Shown in pieces: positions 46,814-55,611 of a DNA stretch of 64,000 nucleotides. The notes under the pieces are model-generated. The model ran no database searches. It was not told the DNA's origin and was given only the letters and a program-made list of their open reading frames with translations. This DNA comes from Erwinia sp039023475 (lineage in GTDB: Bacteria > Pseudomonadota > Gammaproteobacteria > Enterobacterales > Enterobacteriaceae): the NCBI RefSeq assembly GCF_039023475.1, contig NZ_JBCHVB010000001.1:930001-994000 (forward strand), given 5' to 3'. A program made the translations under genes and the position numbers. Numbering within the stretch: position 1 is the stretch's first letter; the number at the start of each line of letters is the position of its first letter.

Positions 46814-47098
46814 TTAACCGTAGATATTTGCACGGTCGCGCAGCTCTTTACCCGGCTTGAAGTGTGGAACATACTTTCCTTCCAACTCCACTTTGTCACC
46901 CGTTTTCGGGTTACGGCCGGTTCGGGGCGCACGGTAATGCAAAGAAAAACTGCCGAAGCCCCGGATTTCAATGCGTTCGCCCTGGGCCAAAGTGGTCGCC
47001 ATGTGCTCAAGCATCTCTTTAACCGCATCCTCAACGACTTTCGCCGGAATATGAGAGTGCTGGCCAGCAAGTCTTTCAATCAGTTCTGACTTGGTCAT
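46814..47098 (-). CDS. ihfB: IHF beta subunit
   Basis: 94 residues from the ATG at 47098, which has a GGAGG site; nearly identical to E. coli IHF-beta (M-T-K-S-E-L-I-E-R-L). The DNA-bending arm contains the intercalating proline in G-R-N-P-K-T-G-D. With IhfA it bends DNA in recombination, replication and transcription. It follows rpsA by 86 bases, the same order as E. coli. Confidence 0.98.
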   Translation of the reverse strand: MTKSELIERLAGQHSHIPAKVVEDAVKEMLEHMATTLAQGERIEIRGFGSFSLHYRAPRTGRNPKTGDKVELEGKYVPHFKPGKELRDRANIYG

Positions 47099-47184
47099 AA
47101 ATCCTCCGGTTATTTCCATCTGGAAAAACTTTGACAGTAACGGCAGCGTCAGGGCAGCTTACGCCGCCCTGACAGCAGGGGCTA

Positions 47185-48858
47185 TTACTCGCCTTTAGCT
47201 GCTTTGAAAGCTTCAGCCATAGCGTTAGAGAAGTTGCCTTCTTCCTGCTTGGTGTTAACAGTGTTGATAGCTTCTTTCTCGTCAGCCTGGTCTTTAGCGC
47301 GAACAGACAGGCTTACAACGCGGTTCTTACGGTCAACGCCGGTGAACTTAGCTTCAACATCGTCGCCTACGTTCAGAACCAGAGTCGCATCTTCAACGCG
47401 GTCAATGGAAGCTTCTGAAGCACGCAGGTAACCTTCAACGCCGTCAGCCAGCTCAACGGTAGCACCTTTAGCATCAACAGCAGTCACTTTACCGTTAACG
47501 ATAGCACCTTTCTTGTTCAGAGAGATGTAGTTGTTAAACGGATCTTCTGCCAGCTGCTTAACGCCCAGGGAGATACGCTCGCGCTCTGCGTCAACCTGCA
47601 GAACCACGGCTGCGATTTCGTCGCCTTTCTTGTATTCACGAACTGCGTCTTCTCCGGTAGCGTTCCAGGAGATGTCAGACAGGTGAACCAGGCCGTCGAT
47701 ACCGCCGTCCAGGCCGATGAAGATACCGAAGTCAGTGATTGACTTGATTTTACCTTCAACGCGGTCGCCCTTGTTGTGGGTTTCTGCGAACTGCTGCCAT
47801 GGGTTAGATTTGCACTGCTTCAGACCCAGGGAGATACGACGACGTTCTTCGTCGATGTCCAGAACCATAACTTCAACAACATCGCCAACGTTAACAACTT
47901 TGGACGGATGGATGTTTTTATTGGTCCAGTCCATTTCTGAAACGTGTACCAGGCCTTCAACGCCTTCTTCGATTTCCACGAAGCAGCCGTAGTCGGTCAG
48001 GTTGGTTACACGGCCAGTCAGACGAGTGCCTTCTGGGTAGCGCTTAGCGATAGCGACCCATGGATCTTCGCCCAGCTGCTTCAGACCCAGAGAAACACGG
48101 GTACGCTCGCGGTCGAACTTCAGAACTTTAACGTTGATTTCATCGCCAACATTCACGATTTCGCTTGGATGCTTAACGCGTTTCCATGCCATATCAGTGA
48201 TGTGCAGCAGGCCGTCAACGCCGCCCAGATCAACGAATGCACCGTAGTCAGTCAGGTTCTTAACGATACCTTTAACTTCCATGCCTTCCTGGAGGTTTTC
48301 CAGCAGCTGATCGCGCTCTGCGCTGTTCTCAGATTCGATAACAGCACGACGTGAAACAACAACGTTGTTGCGCTTCTGATCCAGCTTGATGACTTTGAAC
48401 TCAAGCTCTTTGCCTTCCAGGTGCAGCGTGTCGCGCACTGGACGCACGTCAACCAGTGAACCTGGCAGGAACGCACGAATGCCGTTCAGCTCAACAGTGA
48501 AGCCGCCTTTAACTTTGCCGTTGATAACACCGGTAACGGTTTCAGCGTCTTCGTAAGCTTTTTCCAGCGTGATCCAAGCTTCGTGACGTTTAGCTTTCTC
48601 ACGGGACAGCAGGGTCTCACCGAAGCCGTCTTCCACTGCATCCAGTGCAACGTCAACTTCGTCACCCACCTGGATTTCCAGCTCGCCGGCTGCGTTTTTG
48701 AACTGCTCTGCAGGAATTGCAGATTCAGATTTCAGGCCCGCATCAACCAGAACAACGTCTTTGTCGATAGAGACAACAACGCCGCGAACGATGGAACCCG
48801 GACGGGTTTCGATAGTTTTTAGGGATTCTTCAAATAGTTGAGCAAAAGATTCAGTCAT
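47185..48858 (-). CDS. rpsA: Ribosomal protein S1
   Basis: 557 residues, identical in length to E. coli S1, with six S1 RNA-binding repeats (e.g. R-G-V-V-V-S-I-D-K-D, G-I-V-K-N-L-T-D-Y-G-A-F-V-D-L, G-R-V-T-N-L-T-D-Y-G-C-F-V). It starts M-T-E-S-F-A-Q-L-F-E-E-S-L. S1 recruits mRNAs to the 30S subunit. There is no good Shine-Dalgarno sequence before the ATG (GATTATCAAT), only a GAAG further upstream; this is as in E. coli, where the leader is folded and S1 represses its own translation. Codon bias is strong. Confidence 0.98.
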   Translation of the reverse strand: MTESFAQLFEESLKTIETRPGSIVRGVVVSIDKDVVLVDAGLKSESAIPAEQFKNAAGELEIQVGDEVDVALDAVEDGFGETLLSREKAKRHEAWITLEKAYEDAETVTGVINGKVKGGFTVELNGIRAFLPGSLVDVRPVRDTLHLEGKELEFKVIKLDQKRNNVVVSRRAVIESENSAERDQLLENLQEGMEVKGIVKNLTDYGAFVDLGGVDGLLHITDMAWKRVKHPSEIVNVGDEINVKVLKFDRERTRVSLGLKQLGEDPWVAIAKRYPEGTRLTGRVTNLTDYGCFVEIEEGVEGLVHVSEMDWTNKNIHPSKVVNVGDVVEVMVLDIDEERRRISLGLKQCKSNPWQQFAETHNKGDRVEGKIKSITDFGIFIGLDGGIDGLVHLSDISWNATGEDAVREYKKGDEIAAVVLQVDAERERISLGVKQLAEDPFNNYISLNKKGAIVNGKVTAVDAKGATVELADGVEGYLRASEASIDRVEDATLVLNVGDDVEAKFTGVDRKNRVVSLSVRAKDQADEKEAINTVNTKQEEGNFSNAMAEAFKAAKGE

Positions 48859-48990
48859 ATTGATAATCTTATGGATTCTTCAATTTAACGTCCACCTGAC
48901 ATCCTGACGGGTGGGGTTGTTTCACATGCCCCATGACATCCTTGTCACAGGGTTAATAAAAACAGTCGGGCCACGAAGGCCCGGTATCCG

Positions 48991-49674
48991 TTACGGCAGA
49001 GAAAGTTTTTCACGCGCATAATTGAGAGCAGTTTCAATCACTTCCTCAATTGACATGCTGGTCGAATCCAGCACCAGCGCGTCTTCTGCCGGTATTAACG
49101 GTGCGATGGCACGATTACGATCGCGCTCATCACGCTCCTTTATCTCAGATAAAAGGCGCTCAAAGTTAACACTAAAGCCTTTATCCTGCAACTGTAGCAT
49201 ACGGCGGTGGGCGCGCTCTTCCGAGCTGGCATCGAGGAAGATTTTTACCGGAGCGTCCGGAAAAACCACTGTCCCCATATCCCGTCCGTCAGCGATCAGG
49301 CCAGGCGCATCCCGGAAGCCGCGCTGACGTCGCAATAACGCCTCACGCACTCGCGGAAACGCGGCCACTTTTGACGCCGTATTACTGACATCCTGCGTAC
49401 GGATTTCGCCCGAAACATCTTCCCCTTCGAGGATCACTTCCATTTCGCCATTGGTCGAGACGAAGCGAACGTCAAGGTGAGCAGCAATCGGCACCAAAGC
49501 CTCTTCCGAAGTGATATCCACCTGATGATGCAGTGCCGCCAGCGCCAGTACGCGATAGATCGCGCCGGAGTCCAGCAGATGCCACTGTAGCGCCTCAGCC
49601 ATTGCTTTACACAAGGTCCCTTTACCGGCACCGCTTGGGCCATCAATCGTGATCACCGGGGCTATAGCCGTCAT
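48991..49674 (-). CDS. cmk: Cmk, cytidylate kinase
   Basis: 227 residues from the ATG at 49674, equal to E. coli, with AGGAGAA upstream. Walker A D-G-P-S-G-A-G-K-G-T at 11-20, D-G-R-D-M-G-T-V-V-F for CMP binding. It phosphorylates CMP and dCMP. It precedes rpsA by 132 bases, a region holding the rpsA leader. In E. coli ycaL lies between aroA and cmk; here 49675-49887 contains no such gene. Confidence 0.97.
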   Translation of the reverse strand: MTAIAPVITIDGPSGAGKGTLCKAMAEALQWHLLDSGAIYRVLALAALHHQVDITSEEALVPIAAHLDVRFVSTNGEMEVILEGEDVSGEIRTQDVSNTASKVAAFPRVREALLRRQRGFRDAPGLIADGRDMGTVVFPDAPVKIFLDASSEERAHRRMLQLQDKGFSVNFERLLSEIKERDERDRNRAIAPLIPAEDALVLDSTSMSIEEVIETALNYAREKLSLP

Positions 49675-49852
49675 GTCGTTCTCCTGTCGGTAGGATGCCT
49701 GCAAAAAATCTGCGCAGACAAATATCGACGCACATTATACGCTGCTACAGCTTCGATCGTTACCCCTTAAGCATAGTCGGCCTGAATAAATTCAGCCATT
49801 TCAGACAAATTCCGGAAGGCGACTTCGGTAAAGAGCGTGACGTAACCGACAA

Positions 49853-49880
49853 ATACCGCTGCGTTGTCACGCAGCGGGAA
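49853..49880 (-). terminator. Probable aroA terminator
   Basis: CCGCTGCG (49856-49863) pairs with CGCAGCGG (49870-49877) around TTGTCA. On the minus strand it lies 10 bases after the aroA stop. The following run is only TATTTG, so efficiency is uncertain. Confidence 0.65.
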
Positions 49881-49887
49881 TGTGGCT

Positions 49888-51174
49888 TCAGGCAGGCTGG
49901 CTAATGCGGGCGAGCTGTTCGAAATAGTCAGGGAAGGTTTTGGCGGTGCAGCCCGGATCGAGAATGGTTACCGGCGTACTGGAAAGGGCCACCAGCGAAA
50001 AGCACATCGCCATACGATGATCGTTATAGGTGCCAATCTCCGCGTACTGAATTTTCTCCGGAGGCGTGATGCGAATGTAATCATGCCCTTCTTCAACCTC
50101 AGCGCCAACTTTACGGAGTTCGTTCGCCATCGCCGCCAGACGATCGGTTTCTTTTACGCGCCAGTTATAGATGTTGCGCATAACCGTGGTGCCGTCAGCA
50201 AACAGCGCGGCCGTGGCAATCGTCATTGCCGCATCGGGAATATGGTTCATATCCAGGTCAACAGCCTTCAGCTCGCCTTTAGTGCAGGCGATGTAGTCAT
50301 CACCCCACTCAATAACCGCGCCCATTTTTTCCAGCACGTCGGCAAAGCGGATGTCGCCCTGTACGCTGCTGCGTCCAATGCCGGTGACTTTTACCGTGCC
50401 GCCCTTAACGGCAGCGGCCGCAAGGAAATAAGAGGCGGAGGAAGCGTCGCCTTCTACCAGATAATCGCCCGGCGCACTATAGTGCTGGTTACCGGCAATA
50501 CGGAACACGGCGTAATTGTCGTTTTCAACGGTGACGCCAAATTTCTGCATCAGGTTGAGAGTGATATCGATATAAGGTTTAGAAACAAGTTCGCCTTTAA
50601 TCAGGATCTGCGTATCGTTTTGCGCCAGCGGTGCCGTCATCAGCAGCGCGGTGAGGAACTGGCTGGAGACGCTGCCATCGACCGTCACTTCGCCGCCGGT
50701 GAAACCGCCTTCCAGACGCAGCGGAGGGTAGTTTTCCTGCTCCAGATAGTGGATGACCGCCCCGCCCTGACGCAGCGCGTCCACCAGGTGCCCAATTGGA
50801 CGCTCTTTCATCCTTGGCTCGCCGGTCAGCACGATATCATTCCTGCCCAGACAGAGCGCGGCAGCCAGCGGGCGCATCGCCGTGCCGGCGTTGCCGAGAA
50901 ACAGTTCAAGGGTTTGCTCAGCATGCAGCGGACCGCCCTGCCCGGTGACTTCGCACACCGTCCGGTCGGCGGATAGCGTGTAGTGAACGCCCAGCGCCTG
51001 AAGCGCATTAAGCATATGGCGAACGTCATCGCTGTCCAGCAAGTTGGTCAGCCGGGTGGTGCCCCGGGCCATGGCGGCCAGCAGCAGTGCGCGGTTTGAC
51101 ACGCTTTTTGAGCCGGGCAGGTTAACGGTGCCGTCCACCAGGGCGACAGGTTGTAAGGTCAGGGAATCCTGCAT
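49888..51174 (-). CDS. aroA: AroA, EPSP synthase
   Basis: 428 residues from the ATG at 51174, aligned to E. coli AroA (427). Two further in-frame starts upstream (ATG 51183, TTG 51192) remain possible; GGAG at 51187-51190 is 3 bases from the first and 12 from the chosen one. The class I motifs L-P-G-S-K-S-V-S-N-R, G-N-A-G-T-A-M-R-P-L and R-P-I-G-H-L are present, with N-D-H-R-M-A-M near the end. It makes 5-enolpyruvylshikimate-3-phosphate and is the target of glyphosate. It is the second gene after serC. Confidence 0.96.
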   Translation of the reverse strand: MQDSLTLQPVALVDGTVNLPGSKSVSNRALLLAAMARGTTRLTNLLDSDDVRHMLNALQALGVHYTLSADRTVCEVTGQGGPLHAEQTLELFLGNAGTAMRPLAAALCLGRNDIVLTGEPRMKERPIGHLVDALRQGGAVIHYLEQENYPPLRLEGGFTGGEVTVDGSVSSQFLTALLMTAPLAQNDTQILIKGELVSKPYIDITLNLMQKFGVTVENDNYAVFRIAGNQHYSAPGDYLVEGDASSASYFLAAAAVKGGTVKVTGIGRSSVQGDIRFADVLEKMGAVIEWGDDYIACTKGELKAVDLDMNHIPDAAMTIATAALFADGTTVMRNIYNWRVKETDRLAAMANELRKVGAEVEEGHDYIRITPPEKIQYAEIGTYNDHRMAMCFSLVALSSTPVTILDPGCTAKTFPDYFEQLARISQPA

Positions 51175-51190
51175 CTGAAACATCTTCTCC

Positions 51191-51232
51191 AAAAAAAATT
51201 ACAGTGAAACCCCGCAGCCCTGCAGGGTTTCA
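51191..51232 (-). terminator. Hairpin with U-run between serC and aroA
   Basis: TGAAACCC (51205-51212) pairs with GGGTTTCA (51225-51232); the loop contains a smaller GCAG..CTGC pairing. On the minus strand it lies after the serC stop and is followed by a T-run of eight at 51191-51198, just ahead of the aroA ribosome binding site. It could act as a partial terminator that lowers aroA expression relative to serC. Confidence 0.7.
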
Positions 51233-51267
51233 GTGGGTAAATTTATCTGCACCGCGTCACAACTTAT

Positions 51268-52353
51268 TCAGCCGTGGCGGCGCTCAAAATCGGTCATAAA
51301 GTCGGTCAGCGCCTGCACGCCCTCAAGCGGCATCGCATTATAAATTGAAGCGCGCATCCCGCCCACCACACGGTGCCCCTTCAGCGCATGCAGCCCGGCC
51401 GCCAGCGACTCTTCCAGAAACAGGTTATCCAGCGCCGCATCAGCCAGCTGGAAAGGAACGTTCATGCGTGAACGGTTGCGGGGAGCGACTTCATTACGGT
51501 AGAAACTGCTCGTATCAATAGTGCGATAGAGCAGATCTGCCTTGGCCTGATTCCGTTTATCCAGTTCAGCAATCCCGCCCTGTTCTTTCAGCCATTTAAA
51601 GACCAGACCGGAAAGATACCAGGCGAACGTCGGCGGAGTATTAAACATGGAGTCATTGTCGCTCAGCACCTGATAATCCAGAATCGAGGGCAGCGCCTGC
51701 TGCGCTTTACCCAACAAATCTTCGCGCACTACGACCAGCGTCAGACCAGCAGGGCCGATGTTTTTCTGCGCGCCAGCATAGATGACGCCGTAGCGGCTGA
51801 TATCGATCGGACGGGAGAGAATGGTGGATGAGAGATCGGCGACCACAACTTTGTCGCCAAAGTCGGGCTCTTCATCAATCGCAATACCGTCGATGGTTTC
51901 ATTTGGGCAATAGTGCACATAGGCAGCCTGCTCCGAGAGCGTCCATTCGCTCATAGGCGTCAGCGCGCGCAAACCGTCAATCGTCGTTTTCGCATCAATA
52001 ACGTTCGGCTGACAGTATTTCTGCGCTTCTTTAATGGCGCTATGCGCCCAGTAGCCGCCGTCAACGTAATCAGCGGTCGTTTTGTCGCCCAGGAGATTCA
52101 TCGGGACTGCCGCAAACTGCCCGCGTGCGCCGCCGTGGCAAAAAAGGACTTTGTAGTTTGAGGGGATCTTCAGCAGGTCGCGAAAATCCTTTTCGGCTTC
52201 GCCAGCCACCTTGAGAAATTCTTTGCTGCGGTGGCTGATTTCCATCACCGAGGTACCTGAACCCTGCCAGTTGCACAGTTCCTGTTCCGCACGACGCAGT
52301 ACTTCTGCCGGCAGCATCGCCGGGCCGGAGCTAAAATTGAAAACCTGACTCAT
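51268..52353 (-). CDS. serC: SerC, phosphoserine aminotransferase
   Basis: 361 residues (E. coli 362). A PLP class V aminotransferase: F-N-F-S-S-G-P-A at the start and the PLP lysine in Y-A-G-A-Q-K-N-I-G-P. It serves serine synthesis and, as PdxF, pyridoxal phosphate synthesis. It is divergent from ycaO across a 194-base region (52354-52547) and is co-directional with aroA, the conserved serC-aroA operon. Confidence 0.97.
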   Translation of the reverse strand: MSQVFNFSSGPAMLPAEVLRRAEQELCNWQGSGTSVMEISHRSKEFLKVAGEAEKDFRDLLKIPSNYKVLFCHGGARGQFAAVPMNLLGDKTTADYVDGGYWAHSAIKEAQKYCQPNVIDAKTTIDGLRALTPMSEWTLSEQAAYVHYCPNETIDGIAIDEEPDFGDKVVVADLSSTILSRPIDISRYGVIYAGAQKNIGPAGLTLVVVREDLLGKAQQALPSILDYQVLSDNDSMFNTPPTFAWYLSGLVFKWLKEQGGIAELDKRNQAKADLLYRTIDTSSFYRNEVAPRNRSRMNVPFQLADAALDNLFLEESLAAGLHALKGHRVVGGMRASIYNAMPLEGVQALTDFMTDFERRHG

Positions 52354-52547
52354 TTCCCCTCACCACTCTCTGAATAATCGTTTCGATTCAGCTATCGGTT
52401 TTATCATTGCCACCCCTCTGCTGCAATGTTTTATCCTGTCAGCCGACCAGTGGGCAAACGCATGAAATTCCGGCAGCCGGATAGCGATTCAGAGAGAAAC
52501 CCCGTATCATTGCGCCCTTTCGGCACAACCCCAACCGAGTGGGCCCT

Positions 52548-54305
52548 ATGACGCAAACTTATATTCCAGGCAAAGATGCCGCGCTGGAAGATTCCATCTC
52601 ACGCTTTCAGCAAAAATTGCAGGATCTGGGCTTCAATATTGAAGAAGCGTCCTGGCTGAATCCGGTTCCTAACGTCTGGTCCGTCCATATCCGTGACCGC
52701 GACTGCCCGCTGTGCTTTACCAACGGGAAAGGCGCCAGCAAGAAAGCCGCTCTGGCTTCGGCGCTGGGCGAGTACTTTGAACGTCTGTCGACCAACTATT
52801 TTTTCGCCGATTTCTGGCTGGGCAAGCAGATCGCCAACGGGGAGTTCGTCCACTATCCTGACGAAAAATGGTTCCCGTTGCCGGAAGATGACAGCTTGCC
52901 TGCCGGTATTCTCGATCCGCGCCTGAAGGACTTTTACGATCCGGAAAACGAAGTCAGCGCCAGCGATCTGATCGATCTTCAGTCCGGCAATGCCGATCGC
53001 GGCATCTGTGCCCTGCCCTTCACCCGTCAGTCCGATCGACAAACGGTCTATATCCCGATGAACATTATCGGAAACCTGTATGTTTCAAACGGCATGTCCG
53101 CTGGGAACACCTCTGACGAGGCGCGCGTACAGGGGTTGTCTGAAGTTTTCGAACGTTATATCAAAAACCGCATTATCGCCGAATCGATCAGTCTTCCTGC
53201 GATTCCACAGGCAGTACTGGATCGCTATCCGGGCGTAGTTGCTTCCATCGCCAGTCTGGAAGCGGAAGGTTTCCCGATCTTCTCTTATGACGCCTCGCTC
53301 GGCGGTAAGTATCCGGTTATCTGTGTGGTGCTGTTCAACCCGCAGAACGGCACCTGCTTTGCCTCTTTTGGCGCGCATCCGGACTTCGGCGTGGCGCTGG
53401 AAAGAACCGTGACCGAACTGCTCCAGGGCCGCAGCCTGAAAGATCTGGATGTTTTCACGCCGCCAACCTTTGATGATGAGGAAGTCGCTGAGCACGCCAA
53501 TCTGGAAACACATTTCATCGACTCCAGCGGTCTGATCTCCTGGGATATGTTTAAAGACGATGCGGATTATCCTTTTGTGGACTGGCGTTTCGACGGCACC
53601 ACCCAGGAAGAGTTCGCCACGCTGATGGACATCTTCAAAAAAGAAGATAAAGAAGTGTACATCGCTGACTACCAGCACCTTGATGTTTACGCTTGCCGTA
53701 TTATTGTTCCCGGTATGTCTGACATCTATCCTGCGGAAGATCTGCTGCTGGCAAACAACAGCATGGGCGCCTACCTGCGCGAAACGCTGCTGTCGCTGCC
53801 GGAAAGCAGCTGGGAGAAAGCGGACTATCTGGCGCTGCTCGAACAGCTCGACGAAGATGGCCATGATGACTTTACGCGCGTACGCGAATTGCTTGGCCTG
53901 GCGACAGGCAAAGATAATGGCTGGTACACCCTGCGTATTGGCGAACTGAAAGCGATGCTCGCGCTGGCCGGTGGCGACACTGAGCAGGCCCTGATCTGGA
54001 CTGAATGGACCATGGAGTTCAACGGTTCCCTCTTTACACCTGAGCGGGCTAATTACTATCGCTGCCTGCAAACGCTGCTGTTACTTAGCCAGGAAGAAGA
54101 GCGCGATCCGGTGCAGTACCATACCGCCTTTGTGCGGATGTATGGCCAGCAGGCGGTTGAAGCCGCTTCAGCCGCGATAAGTGGTGAAGCGCCTTTCTTC
54201 GGTCTGCAGGCCGTAGATGATGAACTGATGGCATTCCCGGCGCATCAGTCACTGCTGGCGGCTTATGAAAAGCTGCAGCAGGCTAAACGCACTAACTGGA
54301 AATAA
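52548..54305 (+). CDS. ycaO: YcaO, YcaO-domain protein linked to S12 methylthiolation
   Basis: 585 residues from the ATG at 52548 (M-T-Q-T-Y-I-P-G-K-D-A); E. coli has 586. The YcaO ATP-binding domain occupies the first about 400 residues: K-A-A-L-A-S-A-L-G-E-Y-F-E-R-L-S and A-R-V-Q-G-L-S-E-V-F-E-R-Y carry Mg/ATP glutamates. A C-terminal TPR-like helical domain follows. Unlike azoline-forming YcaO proteins it does not end in a proline-rich tail. E. coli YcaO enhances RimO-dependent methylthiolation of ribosomal protein S12; its substrate is not settled. No cyclodehydratase partner or precursor peptide lies nearby. Confidence 0.95.
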   Translation: MTQTYIPGKDAALEDSISRFQQKLQDLGFNIEEASWLNPVPNVWSVHIRDRDCPLCFTNGKGASKKAALASALGEYFERLSTNYFFADFWLGKQIANGEFVHYPDEKWFPLPEDDSLPAGILDPRLKDFYDPENEVSASDLIDLQSGNADRGICALPFTRQSDRQTVYIPMNIIGNLYVSNGMSAGNTSDEARVQGLSEVFERYIKNRIIAESISLPAIPQAVLDRYPGVVASIASLEAEGFPIFSYDASLGGKYPVICVVLFNPQNGTCFASFGAHPDFGVALERTVTELLQGRSLKDLDVFTPPTFDDEEVAEHANLETHFIDSSGLISWDMFKDDADYPFVDWRFDGTTQEEFATLMDIFKKEDKEVYIADYQHLDVYACRIIVPGMSDIYPAEDLLLANNSMGAYLRETLLSLPESSWEKADYLALLEQLDEDGHDDFTRVRELLGLATGKDNGWYTLRIGELKAMLALAGGDTEQALIWTEWTMEFNGSLFTPERANYYRCLQTLLLLSQEEERDPVQYHTAFVRMYGQQAVEAASAAISGEAPFFGLQAVDDELMAFPAHQSLLAAYEKLQQAKRTNWK

Positions 54306-54311
54306 ATTATT

Positions 54312-54358
54312 GGGGTTTATCGCGCTTATTTCGGGCAGTAAACCCCTTATTTTCTTTC
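54312..54358 (+). terminator. ycaO terminator
   Basis: GGGGTTTA (54312-54319) pairs with TAAACCCC (54339-54346) over a 19-base loop and is followed by TTATTTTCTTT. It lies 7 bases after the ycaO stop. Confidence 0.75.
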
Positions 54359-54597
54359 CGGGATGCAAAGATTTTTCTGGAAAGTTAAATAAAACGATCC
54401 ATTAAAATTTCCTTTTAAAGGTTCGTCACAATTCTGATACAAACACCTGCCATAATTTACTTTCCCCCGCCGCCTCCCGTCCAACAATTCAAATGTTTTT
54501 TGGGCTTTTAAAAAATATTTAATCCTTTATTATCAAGAAGATGAATATAAAAACCCTATAAATTACAGTGCTTTAGCGGGGTTTAACCCGGCCATTT

Positions 54598-54611
54598 ATG
54601 ATCCATATCAA
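54598..54611 (+). promoter_or_regulatory. FNR site of the focA-pflB promoter
   Basis: ATGATCCATATCAA matches TTGAT-N4-ATCAA at nine of ten positions. A -10 hexamer TAGTAT lies at 54634-54639, predicting a start near 54646, so the FNR site would be centred at -41.5, the classic position for FNR activation. The remaining part of the 366-base gap 54306-54671 is AT-rich and contains the ycaO terminator; ArcA or IHF sites may be present but I could not define them. Confidence 0.8.
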
Positions 54612-54671
54612 ATTCTTCCCTATACTCCTTTGTTAGTATCACTCCGATGAAAAATTTTGGGAGACGTTAGT

Positions 54672-55529
54672 GTGAAAACTGGCAGCCCGTTTGACCTGCT
54701 TCTACCGTCGGAAATGGCTAAAGTAGCCGAAGAAGCCGGTGTCTATAAAGCAACTAAGCACCCCTTCACCACATTTTTCCTGGCCATTACCGCTGGGGTA
54801 TTTATTTCCATTGCCTTTGTCTTTTATATCACCGCCACCACCGGCGCCGGAGCGCTCCCCTATGGGATGACTAAGCTGGTGGGCGGATTATGCTTTTCGC
54901 TGGGACTGATGCTGGTCGTGGTCTGCGGTGCCGATCTTTTTACTTCTACCGTGTTAACCATGGTCGCCAAGGCGAGCGGGCGCATTAGCTGGCGTCAGCT
55001 AACCTGTAACTGGATTAACGTTTATATCGGGAATTTTTTTGGCGCTATGTTCTTTATCGCGCTGATCTGGTTTGCAGGCCAACCTATGGCAGCGAATGGT
55101 GCATGGGGGTTAAATGTTCTGCAAACGGCTGACCATAAAATGCACCATACTTTTCTTGAAGCCGTCTGTCTTGGCATTCTGGCAAATCTGATGGTCTGCC
55201 TGGCGGTCTGGATGAGCTACTCCGGCCGTAGCCTGACGGATAAAATGTTTGCGATGGTGCTGCCGGTCGCCATGTTCGTTGCCAGCGGCTTCGAACACAG
55301 TATCGCTAACATGTTTATGATCCCGCTGGGCATCATCATTAAAGACTTCGCCTCTCCCGAATTCTGGCAGTTAACCGGCACCACTGCCGCGCAGTTTTCG
55401 CAACTGACCGTTAAGAACTTTGTTATTGATAATCTGATCCCTGTCACCCTGGGCAACATTATCGGTGGCGGATTGCTGGTAGGTTTGACGTACTGGGTGA
55501 TCTATCTGCGGGACGGCGATCACCGTTAA
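54672..55529 (+). CDS. focA: FocA, formate channel
   Basis: 285 residues from a GTG at 54672, the E. coli length; GGGAG stands 8 bases upstream, while the earlier TTG has no such site. Six transmembrane helices of the formate/nitrite transporter family. Hallmarks are P-F-D-L-L-L-P near the start, K-A-T-K-H-P, V-V-C-G-A-D-L-F-T-S-T and the periplasmic-gate region F-E-H-S-I-A-N-M-F with the conserved central histidine. It moves formate both ways across the inner membrane. It precedes pflB by 82 bases, the conserved focA-pfl operon. Confidence 0.97.
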   Translation: MKTGSPFDLLLPSEMAKVAEEAGVYKATKHPFTTFFLAITAGVFISIAFVFYITATTGAGALPYGMTKLVGGLCFSLGLMLVVVCGADLFTSTVLTMVAKASGRISWRQLTCNWINVYIGNFFGAMFFIALIWFAGQPMAANGAWGLNVLQTADHKMHHTFLEAVCLGILANLMVCLAVWMSYSGRSLTDKMFAMVLPVAMFVASGFEHSIANMFMIPLGIIIKDFASPEFWQLTGTTAAQFSQLTVKNFVIDNLIPVTLGNIIGGGLLVGLTYWVIYLRDGDHR

Positions 55530-55611
55530 GCCCCGCACTGCATTTGGCACCTGCGGCCGCTACAGGGTCGTGGGAACTGAAAGAACTCCACGTAATTAAG
55601 GTAGGTATCAA

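Noticed and set aside
49864..50976. 370-codon open frame on the plus strand
   Set aside because: It is entirely antisense to aroA, has the Arg/His/Gln-rich composition typical of reverse-frame translation in this GC range, and no recognisable domain.
53085..54071. 328-codon minus-strand open frame opposite ycaO
   Set aside because: Antisense to a highly conserved gene, with no domain or start signal.
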